Shown here in pieces: positions 35,143 through 43,123 of a DNA stretch of 64,000 nucleotides. The DNA is from Kiritimatiellia bacterium (GTDB lineage: Bacteria; Verrucomicrobiota; Kiritimatiellia; RFP12; UBA1067). The first letter of the stretch is position 1, and every line of letters begins with the position of its first letter. Where the stretch lies: contig JAEDKA010000007.1 in the NCBI GenBank assembly GCA_016296065.1, positions 25,510 to 89,509 on the forward strand, read 5' to 3'. Below the pieces are notes generated by a model. It was not told the origin of the DNA and ran no database searches. It saw only the letters and a program-made list of their open reading frames with translations. Both the position numbers and the translations under genes were made by a program.

Positions 35143-38100
35143 ATGAAATTCTTTCAGCCGATAATTGCCGCGTGTGCATTCGCCGTTACTGCGAATGCCT
35201 TGGCCGCCTTCCGCGCGAACACGCCCGCCGCGCGCCTTGACACCTGGTGGACGGCGCGCCACGCCGAAAAGGTCGCGGCGCTTTCGGACAGCTCCGTCAA
35301 GAAGGACATCGTCTTCATCGGCGACGAGCTTACGCAGGGCTGGGAGACGACTGGCGCCGCTTCGCTTGCGTCGCACTTCACGGGCGACAAGACGATGTTC
35401 AACCTCGGCTTCGCCGGCGACTGCACCGAGAATGTCCTCTGGCGCATCCAGAACGGCGAACTCGGCAGCCCCAAGGCAATATTCCTGATGGTCGGCGGAA
35501 ACAACGCCGCCATCTACACCGAGAAGGAAGAACCCGAGGGGAAGACGTACCTTGGTGTTCGCGCGATCATCGACTACCTTGTTGCCAATTACAGCTCATC
35601 GAAAATCGTCGTGCAGGCAGTGCTCCCTCGCGGACTCGATGAGTCCGATCCTGTCCGGCCGCGCAACGACCGGCTGAACATCGACGTCCGCGCCTATGTC
35701 CAGAAGAAGGGCTGCAGCTGGGTCGACATGTCGGACCTCTTCCTCGAGTCTGACCACCACGCGCTTAAGTCCTCGCTTTTCAACGCAGACCATGTCACCC
35801 TTAACGCGTCCGGCTACGAAGTCTGGGCGCAGGCCGTCGCGCCGTACGTCAACGCCGCGGCGAGCGGTTCCGCAATGCCCGCGGACCTCGTGGCGACGGC
35901 GCGTCCCGCGGTCGACTGCATTGCGGCGTTCCCGACTGCCACCAACGCAGTGATGCAGGACGCGTACTGGAGGAAGTTCGACGACGACGTGAAACTCATC
36001 GGCGAGAACGGACGGAGCCTCGACCTCGTCCTTCTTGGCGACTCCCTCACGCAGAAGTGGATGGAGGGGAACAGCGCCGCGTCCATGAACGGACTTGCCA
36101 ACAGCGTTCTTAACCTCGGGCGTACTGGAGACTTCGTTGAGAACCTTCACTGGCGTCTCGCCGGCGGCTGCATCGACGGCTACACGACGAAGTTCTTCAA
36201 CCTCCTGATCGGGACGAACAACACGATCCAGAAGAGTCCGAGCGACACGCCCGAAGACATCGCCTCGGGCGTGAGGGCCGTCCTTGACCTCGTCCTCGAG
36301 AAGCATCCCGAGTCGAAGGTCCTTCTGATGCCGATCATTCCCTACGGCTACACGAACGCGCAGAACAGCGCGAAGGGCGCGGCGCACTACGCCAACAATC
36401 AGGCGGCGAACGAGATCATCCGCACATTCGCGGACGGACAGCGCGTAATCCTCGTCGACGTCCGCAGCCAGTTCATGAACGCCGACGGAACATATAAGGG
36501 CGAGATGTATCTCCAGGGCAACGGCGACTACCCCGACATGTTCCTGCATCTCACGACCAAGGCATACGAGGAGATCCTTGCGCCCGCGATCAAAAACGCG
36601 ATGGCGACGGCCGGCGCCTCTTCGGTGACGCTTCCCGCGATCGGCGACGCCACCGCGCAGGTGAGCGGAACGTCGGCGACGATCGCGCTTTCCGGAGTGA
36701 CGAAGGGCACGGACGCCAACGGCACCGCCGCGTCGTCGTATTCCGTTTTCGCAAAGCTCGACACCGATGCCGAGGCTACAGTCCTTTCGACCCAGACAGG
36801 TGCGACCGCGTCGTTCACCTTCCCCTGTGTTTCCGACGGATGGCATTCCTGCGCCGTCTGGGTCTCCTCTGACGGAAAAGTAAAGTCCCAGGTCAAGCGC
36901 GTGAAGTTCCTTGTTGATTCCCATGCCGACGCCATTGGCTGGAAGGTTGCGCCGATGGACGCGACGGGGTCGGCGTTCCGCAGCGACGGCACGCAGGTCT
37001 TCGCGCGCGGCTTCACCGGGCACACCGTCAACGGGGTCTCGTTCTCCGCGGGCTTCCCGAGCGCTGACCAGGCGACTGTCTCGCCTTCGTCGTATACCGG
37101 GTCCGGTTGGACGGAGAACAATCCCGTGTTTAACGGCGGCTGGGTCTGGGAGAAGAGCACAACATCGCAGGATATCATTTTCACCGTCAAGGGTCTCACG
37201 GCTGGGAAGAAGTATCTCGTTCAGATACTCGCCGCAAACCACTGGAACAATTCCTCGACGACAATTTCCGCTGGTGATCTTGTCCCGCTCGAGGCCACCA
37301 AACAGAACGACTACAAGTGCGGCGCGGTCATTACGCGCGTGTTCGAGGCAACCGGCGCGCAGGAAGTCATAACGATCAATTTCGCCACGTCTGGCAGCAA
37401 GTGTCTCGTCAAGGCCATTCAGCTTCGCGAGCTGGGCGAGGGTAGCGGCGAATCCGGCGGCGGAGAATCCGGCGGCGGCGAGACCGGCGGCGGTGAGACT
37501 GGCGGCGGCGAGACAGGTGGTGGTGAAAGCGGTGGAGGCGAGACCGGCGGCGAGGATCTCACCGGCGAGTTCGTCAAGAAGACGTTTGTTGCGTCCAACA
37601 AGCTGCGCCTTCCCTACCGCGTCGCGGCGAAGGCCGATCCGAACGGCGGCAAGGTTCCCGTCGTCGTCTTCCTTCACGGATACGGTCAGTGCGGCGTCGA
37701 CAATTCGTTCACGATTAACGAGATGACGAACATCAAGAGCTATCTCGACGGAGCGGGCGCTCCCAGCGGCTACAAGCTTCTCGTCCCGCAGTGTCCGAAC
37801 GACGTCAAGTGGGCGGAGTTCTCCATGAATTCGACAACCTGCACGTTCGTGGACAAGCCGTCCTCGGCTCTCGTGGCTGTTTTCGATCTTCTCGACTCCT
37901 ATGCCGCGATGGCTGATGTCGATGCCAACCGCATCTACGTCACCGGGCTTTCGATGGGCGGGCATGGCACGTGGGACGCGATCTGCCGCCGTCCCGACTT
38001 CTTCGCCGCGGCGATGCCGTGCTGCGGCGGCGGCGATCCCGCCTGCGCGGCCGACATCGCGCACGTCCCGGTCCTGGCCGTGCACAACCGCGGCGACCCG

Positions 38101-41100
38101 ACCATTCCCGTCGAGCAGACCGAGGGCATCGTCACGGCGCTCAGGGCGCTCGGATCGGACGTGATCTTCGAGAAGCTCGAGAACAACAGCCACGACGCCT
38201 GGACGACATGCTATTCCAGGACGGACGACGTCACTGCAGGCGCACCGAACCACCGCTTCGTCTGGATGTTCGCGCAGAACCGCGCTACGAACAACCGTCC
38301 GAAGTATCCGCGCATCACGGAGCTCACTGCGGCGCCAAGCGGATCTTCCGCGACGATTTCGCTTGCGGGCGTCGTCCTCGGTACGGATGCCAATTCGGTT
38401 CCCGCGACCAAGTATTCCGTCGCCTACAAGCTCGACGGAGCATCCTCCGCCGTGACGGCGCTTTCCGACCAGACGGCGGACAGCTCGTTCACGCTTGAAG
38501 GCCTTGCGGACGGCAACCATACCTGCGAGGTGACGATGACTACGGACAAGGGGCGGACGAAGACAAAGTCGGTCGTCTTCTACGTCAACACGTCCGCCGT
38601 CTCCGACGTCTGGACCTCCGGATTCATGGACGCGGATGGCACTGCATTCAGCACCGAGGGCACTTTCGTCTACGGCTACGTGTGCAACGGCGGTACCGTC
38701 AACGGCATCCCGTTCGAGCGCTCCATTAACCTGCAGTCCTCGGAGAATCCCCCGCAGATCTCCTTTACGCCAAACATCGACGGCTTCACCGGCGACTTCA
38801 TGAACGAGGGCGTAAGCGGCAACTTCGGTCTTTCCCTCGGCAACGGCTGGTACTGGGAAACCGACAAGTCGGGCACGCACACGGTCACGCTGACGCTCTC
38901 GAATCTCGAGGGTGGGAAGAAGTATCTCGTCCAGTTCCTTGCGCACAACTTCTGGGACAACTCGACGACCGTCTCCGCGAACGGTAGCGATCCGGTGCAC
39001 ATCCACGGCGATAAAGAGGAGAACGGAAAATACGGTGCGCTCGTAACAGGCGTCTTCACCGCCACTGGCGCCACGAAGGACGTGACGATCACCTTCCTTG
39101 GAACGAGCAGCAGGATGCCGTTCAACGCCATCCAGGTTCGCGAGATTCCAGACGGTGGCTCGGGCGGCGGCGATGAGCCCGATCCCGTCGTTCCCGATCC
39201 TGTGCCGACATGTTCGCTGACAATCCCCGCGAAGACGGGGATTGTTCTTCAGTCGGTGACGACGAACGGAGTCGCAGTCGCGGCGGTCGTGGGCAGCTAC
39301 ACGATTGTCTCGAATACGCAGGTAACTGTTAATTTTGCCGCAGCCGAGGGCTACGAGATCGTGAGCGGCAACCCGGTCGTATTCACGCTCGCAGGCAACA
39401 AGACGTTCGTCGCCGCCGACTATCCGATCGTGCAGCAGACAAGCGGCGGCGGTGGTGGCGACGAGCCAGGCCCAGTGCCGCAAGTCGGTTGGACCGTCGG
39501 CCCGATGAGCTCGGATGGCAGCACGATCCGCACGGACGGAACGCTCCTTTATGCGTATAGTTCTCCCGGCGGAACCGTGGGCGGCGTTCCGTTCGCCCGT
39601 GCCGTCAGCCTCGGCGCCGCAAGCATGGTTTCCGCCTCGCCCGCCTCCGCGGGGAACAGCGGGGGAAGTTTCGGCGACGGCGGGGCGACGGGCGACTTCG
39701 GCAACATGCTTCGGGACGGCTGGTATTGGACGGGAGAGGAAGTGCCGCTTTCGTTCACGCTCACGCTCTCGGGGCTGACGGCCGGCCACTCCTATCTCGT
39801 CCAGCTCGTTTCGCACCGGACGTCCAACAGCACGACCGTTTCGGCGAACGGTTCGACGCCCGTGTACATCCATGGCACCCATGAAGGCGTGGACTATACC
39901 TACGGCGGCTCCCTCGTCGGCGTCTTCACGGCCGCGGGCCCGACGGCGGACATCACCGTCACCTATCCGACCGGTACGGGCAACCGGCCCCTCAACGCCA
40001 TCCAGGTGCGCGACCTTGGCGAGAGTTCGGGTGGCGGAGGATCGGGCGGCGGCGAGACGGTCGAGCCGATCGTCCCCGGACCTGACACCACCAACACGCT
40101 GCATCTCGCGAAGATTGCTGAATATCCATTTGGCGCGAACGGATGCGGCGGCATCACGTATTCCGGAGAGGGCGGATTGTTCTATGTATTGCAGGACCAT
40201 GACGACAATGACGGATATGCGAAGATTTACCCGCTGACGCTCGGCGTCAACGCGGCGACGGGCGCCATCGAGAGCCAGGTGCTTGGCGCGGCGGTTACGC
40301 CGGCGGGATGCCGCAACTCCGAGGGGCTTGCGCGCGATCCGCTCTCCGGCGCGCTGTGGATCAGCGACGAATGGGAGCCGCCGTCTATTTCCGAGTTCAG
40401 TCTCGACGGCACCGCAACAGGTCGCACGGCACCGGTTCCATCGGTCCAGCGCGAGAAGGTCCGTTCCAACCTCTCGCTCGAGTCGCTGACGATCTCGCCT
40501 GACGGACTCACCATGTGGACGGCGAACGAACAGGCGCTCACGTGCGACGGTGAATCGTCAAGCGGAAATACGACGGTTAGCACGGTCGTGCGCCTGACGC
40601 GCTACACGCGCACGACGGCGCAGGACGGCTGGCGGGCGGCCGGAGAGTGGGCGTATGCGTGCGATCTGTGCGCAGGGACGACTTCCGCGCAGAGCGGACT
40701 TTCTGGGCTCTGCGCGCTGCCCGACGGATCGCTCCTCGCGCTCGAGCGCGAAGTCAGCACGGCGACTTGGGGGCGCTGCCGCATCTACCGCATCACGACA
40801 GGTGCGCTTGCCGCGGCAACGGAAGTCTCCGGCGTGTCGGCTCTTACTAACGCGCAGTTCTCCGCGGTCGAGAAGGGAACTTCGCTTGTCGAGATCAAGG
40901 GTACGGACAAAGACAACATGATCGTGTACGAGGGAATCGCGCTCGGTCCGCAGCTGAGCGACGGCTCGTACGGCGTCTATCTCGTCTCGGACGGCGGCGC
41001 GACTACGACCAAGACTGTTTTCGGCATTACGGTGACGGCGACGACCGTCAGCCGCATCTGTGCGCTGAAGCTGACGGGGCTTGGCGGAAGCGGCGCGGCG

Positions 41101-41361
41101 TCCGAAGCCGACGCGCCGGTGATCGGAGGCGAAGGTGTGGAGGTTCCGTTCGCCGTGTCGTCCGACAAGGTGTCCATCACGATCGGCAACGCCGCGGCGG
41201 GACATCGGTACGGGTACAGGAAGTCCGTAACCCTCGCCGGTCTCAAGGACGCGCCCGTCGTGTATTTCGAAAATCCCGCGTCGGCGGACGGTGTGCTGAC
41301 GCTTGAGGTTCCGAAAGCGGAGAACGAGTCGAGCTGCTTCTATCAGATTGTGGTAGAATAA
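35143..41361 (+). CDS. Giant multi-enzyme: two SGNH domains, feruloyl-esterase-like hydrolase, phytase-type esterase-like domain, CFYQ C-terminal domain, 2072 aa
   Basis: Order: signal peptide; SGNH domain 1 (~45-240), whose catalytic Ser is Glu (FIGDELTQGW), so probably inactive; SGNH domain 2 (~285-485) with intact LLGDSLTQKW; an FN3-like repeat; beta-module copy (~598-766); a Gly/Glu/Thr linker (37436-37556); an alpha/beta-hydrolase (~805-1050) with FLHGYGQCG, GLSMGGHGTW (Ser ~936), NRGDPTIPV and NNSHDAW, resembling feruloyl or carbohydrate esterases; an FN3-like repeat; two more beta-modules with a CSLTIPAKTG domain between them; a domain like the phytase-associated esterase-like family PF13449 (~1650-1980); the C-terminal domain ending CFYQIVVE. 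It is probably extracellular and removes acyl decorations from glycans. Domain identities are read by eye. Confidence 0.75.
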   Translation: MKFFQPIIAACAFAVTANALAAFRANTPAARLDTWWTARHAEKVAALSDSSVKKDIVFIGDELTQGWETTGAASLASHFTGDKTMFNLGFAGDCTENVLWRIQNGELGSPKAIFLMVGGNNAAIYTEKEEPEGKTYLGVRAIIDYLVANYSSSKIVVQAVLPRGLDESDPVRPRNDRLNIDVRAYVQKKGCSWVDMSDLFLESDHHALKSSLFNADHVTLNASGYEVWAQAVAPYVNAAASGSAMPADLVATARPAVDCIAAFPTATNAVMQDAYWRKFDDDVKLIGENGRSLDLVLLGDSLTQKWMEGNSAASMNGLANSVLNLGRTGDFVENLHWRLAGGCIDGYTTKFFNLLIGTNNTIQKSPSDTPEDIASGVRAVLDLVLEKHPESKVLLMPIIPYGYTNAQNSAKGAAHYANNQAANEIIRTFADGQRVILVDVRSQFMNADGTYKGEMYLQGNGDYPDMFLHLTTKAYEEILAPAIKNAMATAGASSVTLPAIGDATAQVSGTSATIALSGVTKGTDANGTAASSYSVFAKLDTDAEATVLSTQTGATASFTFPCVSDGWHSCAVWVSSDGKVKSQVKRVKFLVDSHADAIGWKVAPMDATGSAFRSDGTQVFARGFTGHTVNGVSFSAGFPSADQATVSPSSYTGSGWTENNPVFNGGWVWEKSTTSQDIIFTVKGLTAGKKYLVQILAANHWNNSSTTISAGDLVPLEATKQNDYKCGAVITRVFEATGAQEVITINFATSGSKCLVKAIQLRELGEGSGESGGGESGGGETGGGETGGGETGGGESGGGETGGEDLTGEFVKKTFVASNKLRLPYRVAAKADPNGGKVPVVVFLHGYGQCGVDNSFTINEMTNIKSYLDGAGAPSGYKLLVPQCPNDVKWAEFSMNSTTCTFVDKPSSALVAVFDLLDSYAAMADVDANRIYVTGLSMGGHGTWDAICRRPDFFAAAMPCCGGGDPACAADIAHVPVLAVHNRGDPTIPVEQTEGIVTALRALGSDVIFEKLENNSHDAWTTCYSRTDDVTAGAPNHRFVWMFAQNRATNNRPKYPRITELTAAPSGSSATISLAGVVLGTDANSVPATKYSVAYKLDGASSAVTALSDQTADSSFTLEGLADGNHTCEVTMTTDKGRTKTKSVVFYVNTSAVSDVWTSGFMDADGTAFSTEGTFVYGYVCNGGTVNGIPFERSINLQSSENPPQISFTPNIDGFTGDFMNEGVSGNFGLSLGNGWYWETDKSGTHTVTLTLSNLEGGKKYLVQFLAHNFWDNSTTVSANGSDPVHIHGDKEENGKYGALVTGVFTATGATKDVTITFLGTSSRMPFNAIQVREIPDGGSGGGDEPDPVVPDPVPTCSLTIPAKTGIVLQSVTTNGVAVAAVVGSYTIVSNTQVTVNFAAAEGYEIVSGNPVVFTLAGNKTFVAADYPIVQQTSGGGGGDEPGPVPQVGWTVGPMSSDGSTIRTDGTLLYAYSSPGGTVGGVPFARAVSLGAASMVSASPASAGNSGGSFGDGGATGDFGNMLRDGWYWTGEEVPLSFTLTLSGLTAGHSYLVQLVSHRTSNSTTVSANGSTPVYIHGTHEGVDYTYGGSLVGVFTAAGPTADITVTYPTGTGNRPLNAIQVRDLGESSGGGGSGGGETVEPIVPGPDTTNTLHLAKIAEYPFGANGCGGITYSGEGGLFYVLQDHDDNDGYAKIYPLTLGVNAATGAIESQVLGAAVTPAGCRNSEGLARDPLSGALWISDEWEPPSISEFSLDGTATGRTAPVPSVQREKVRSNLSLESLTISPDGLTMWTANEQALTCDGESSSGNTTVSTVVRLTRYTRTTAQDGWRAAGEWAYACDLCAGTTSAQSGLSGLCALPDGSLLALEREVSTATWGRCRIYRITTGALAAATEVSGVSALTNAQFSAVEKGTSLVEIKGTDKDNMIVYEGIALGPQLSDGSYGVYLVSDGGATTTKTVFGITVTATTVSRICALKLTGLGGSGAASEADAPVIGGEGVEVPFAVSSDKVSITIGNAAAGHRYGYRKSVTLAGLKDAPVVYFENPASADGVLTLEVPKAENESSCFYQIVVE
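37436..37556 (+). repeat. In-frame Gly-rich linker minisatellite
   Basis: About 12-bp units encode GESGGGE/GETGGGE, separating the first beta-module from the esterase domain. It is a flexible linker and prone to length variation. Confidence 0.75.
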
Positions 41362-41394
41362 TGGGAACTGGCACTTGATCGGATCGGAGGAAAA

Positions 41395-42924
41395 ATGAAG
41401 GACCATCACGTTGTTTGGCGTCTTGCGCTTGCATGCGCTGCTGTTTTCGCTGGATTTGCGGAGGCTTCCGCCGCCATCGATCTGATTCCGATGCCGGTGA
41501 AGGTCGAGGAGCGCGAGGGGACGTGTCCGTACGACCCCGGGAAGATCGACTACATCGCCGATGAGTCCGTACCTAAAGAGGGCTACAGGCTCGTCGTCTC
41601 GCCGGAGGGAGTCAAGGTGTTTGCGTCCGACGACGCAGGGCGTTTCTATGCAGGCGAGACGCTTAGGCAGCTTGCGAAGAGGATTTCGGAAAGCGAGAAG
41701 GTCGTGCCGTGCGTGGAGATCGAGGATGCGCCGCGCTACCCTTGGCGAGGATTCCATCTTGACGAGTGCAGGCACTTCTTCGGCAAGGAGACGGTCAAGT
41801 CCATGCTCGACCTGATGGCGAGGTACAAGCTGAACAGGTTTCACTGGCATCTGACGGACGACCAGGGCTGGAGGCTGGACGTGCCCGGCTATCCAGAGCT
41901 CGTCAGGTACGGCGCGGTGAGATCTGCCAGCGTCCGCCACCGCTGCTGGGCGTCGACGGGCTCGAAGGAGGACGCGGACAAGCTCAACGGGACGAGGTAC
42001 GGTCCGTACTTCTACACCGAGTCCGACCTCAGGGAGATCGTCGCCTACGCGGCGGAGCGGCACATACAGGTCGTCCCGGAGATAGAGCTTCCTGGGCACG
42101 TCTACGCCGCGCTGGCGGCTTATCCGGAGTTTGCGTGCTTTCCTGAAAATCTCGCCGCGCGCGATCCGCGCCTCGTGTGGGGGATCGAGAGCGACGTCCT
42201 CTGCATCGGAAACGACAGGGCCCTGAAGTTCATGGAGAACGTCATCGACTGGACGTGCCGCGTGTTCCCGGGCGATGTAGTTCACATCGGCGGCGACGAG
42301 TGTCCGCAGGAGCGCTGGAAGACATGTCCGAAGTGCCAGGCGAGGATCAAGGCGGAGGGGCTCAAGGACGTCGGCGACCTTCAGCCCTGGGTGACGCGTC
42401 GCTTCGTGAAGTTCCTGGAGGCGCGCGGAAAGCGCGCCCTCGGCTGGGACGAATATCTTCTCGGCGACATTCCCAAGAGCGCGATAGGGATGAGCTGGCG
42501 CGAGGACCGCGTCGGCGCGGGGCATGAGCTCGTCTCGGGCGCGGCGGCCGCGGCGCGCGGACACGACGTCGTAATGACGCCGACGAGCTACTGCTATCTC
42601 GACTACGGGCAGGGGCTCAAGGAGGATCCCTTCACCTACATCTTCGGGAAGATCACGCTGGAGCGCTGCTACTCGTTCGATCCGTGCGCCGGCGTGCCGG
42701 AGGAGGCCCGTAGGCACATTCTCGGCGGACAGGGCAACAACTGGTCGGAATACACGTGGAACGAGTACGACCTCCAGTGGAAAGCGTGGCCGCGCATGCT
42801 CGCGCTCGCGGAGGTCTTCTGGCTCGGAGAGCGCAAGCAGGGCTATGCCGACTTCGAGCGGCGAGCGCGCATCCACCGAGGCAGACTCGTCGCGAGCGGC
42901 ATAAACTGCGCGCCGATCGAGTGA
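41395..42924 (+). CDS. Beta-N-acetylhexosaminidase, GH20, 509 aa
   Basis: The start at 41395 follows GGAGGAAAA. A signal peptide (LALACAAVFAGFAEASA) precedes the GH20 N-terminal domain (IDLIPMPVKVEEREGTC) and a TIM barrel with family signatures: YPWRGFHLDECRHFF, NRFHWHLTDDQGWRLD, VPEIELPGHVYAALAAYPE and HIGGDECPQERW near residue 300, whose Asp-Glu pair is the substrate-assisted catalytic pair; LGWDEYLLGD follows. It releases terminal beta-GlcNAc/GalNAc from N-glycans, mucins or chitooligosaccharides in the periplasm or outside. It is the third gene of the operator-3 operon; a weak TGGTAGAAT 34 bp upstream could add an internal promoter. Confidence 0.9.
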   Translation: MKDHHVVWRLALACAAVFAGFAEASAAIDLIPMPVKVEEREGTCPYDPGKIDYIADESVPKEGYRLVVSPEGVKVFASDDAGRFYAGETLRQLAKRISESEKVVPCVEIEDAPRYPWRGFHLDECRHFFGKETVKSMLDLMARYKLNRFHWHLTDDQGWRLDVPGYPELVRYGAVRSASVRHRCWASTGSKEDADKLNGTRYGPYFYTESDLREIVAYAAERHIQVVPEIELPGHVYAALAAYPEFACFPENLAARDPRLVWGIESDVLCIGNDRALKFMENVIDWTCRVFPGDVVHIGGDECPQERWKTCPKCQARIKAEGLKDVGDLQPWVTRRFVKFLEARGKRALGWDEYLLGDIPKSAIGMSWREDRVGAGHELVSGAAAAARGHDVVMTPTSYCYLDYGQGLKEDPFTYIFGKITLERCYSFDPCAGVPEEARRHILGGQGNNWSEYTWNEYDLQWKAWPRMLALAEVFWLGERKQGYADFERRARIHRGRLVASGINCAPIE

Positions 42925-43045
42925 CGGCGGTGATCAGCCGACTTCAACGAGCTACATCGCCAACGGTGTCAACCAGTATCTGTCGCCGACATCGGAGAGG
43001 ACGCGTCAGGGCACTATGGCCCAGGGATTGCTCACTCGGCGGGCT

Positions 43046-43093
43046 ATCCCTTCTTTTGTAGGGATTGCGCATGGGCGTGATCTGATTTATAAT
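43046..43093 (+). promoter_or_regulatory. Composite operator/promoter 4
   Basis: ATCCCTTC-TTTT-GTAGGGAT (one mismatch in the left arm), -35 TTGCGC (43065-43070), 17 bp, TATAAT (43088-43093). The stretch 42925-43045 before it holds no gene. Confidence 0.8.
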
Positions 43094-43096
43094 TGT

Positions 43097-43123
43097 GGCG
43101 TAAATTGGAAGGTGGGTTACGCC
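43097..43123 (+). promoter_or_regulatory. Leader hairpin enclosing the Shine-Dalgarno
   Basis: GGCGTAA (43097-43103) pairs with TTACGCC (43117-43123), ending at the base before the ATG. The loop GGAAGGTGGG carries the only ribosome-site candidate. It could tune translation of the CotH-type gene. Confidence 0.4.

Noticed and set aside
35596..40200. Very long open frame on the minus strand (about 1530 codons)
   Set aside because: It is antisense to the well-supported multi-enzyme gene, has Arg/Val-biased composition without domains, and results from the GC-rich codon pattern of the plus-strand gene.
42925..43045. Possible gene fragment (reading YIANGVNQYLSP) after the GH20 gene
   Set aside because: Too short, and I could not tie it to any family or to a start or stop arrangement.
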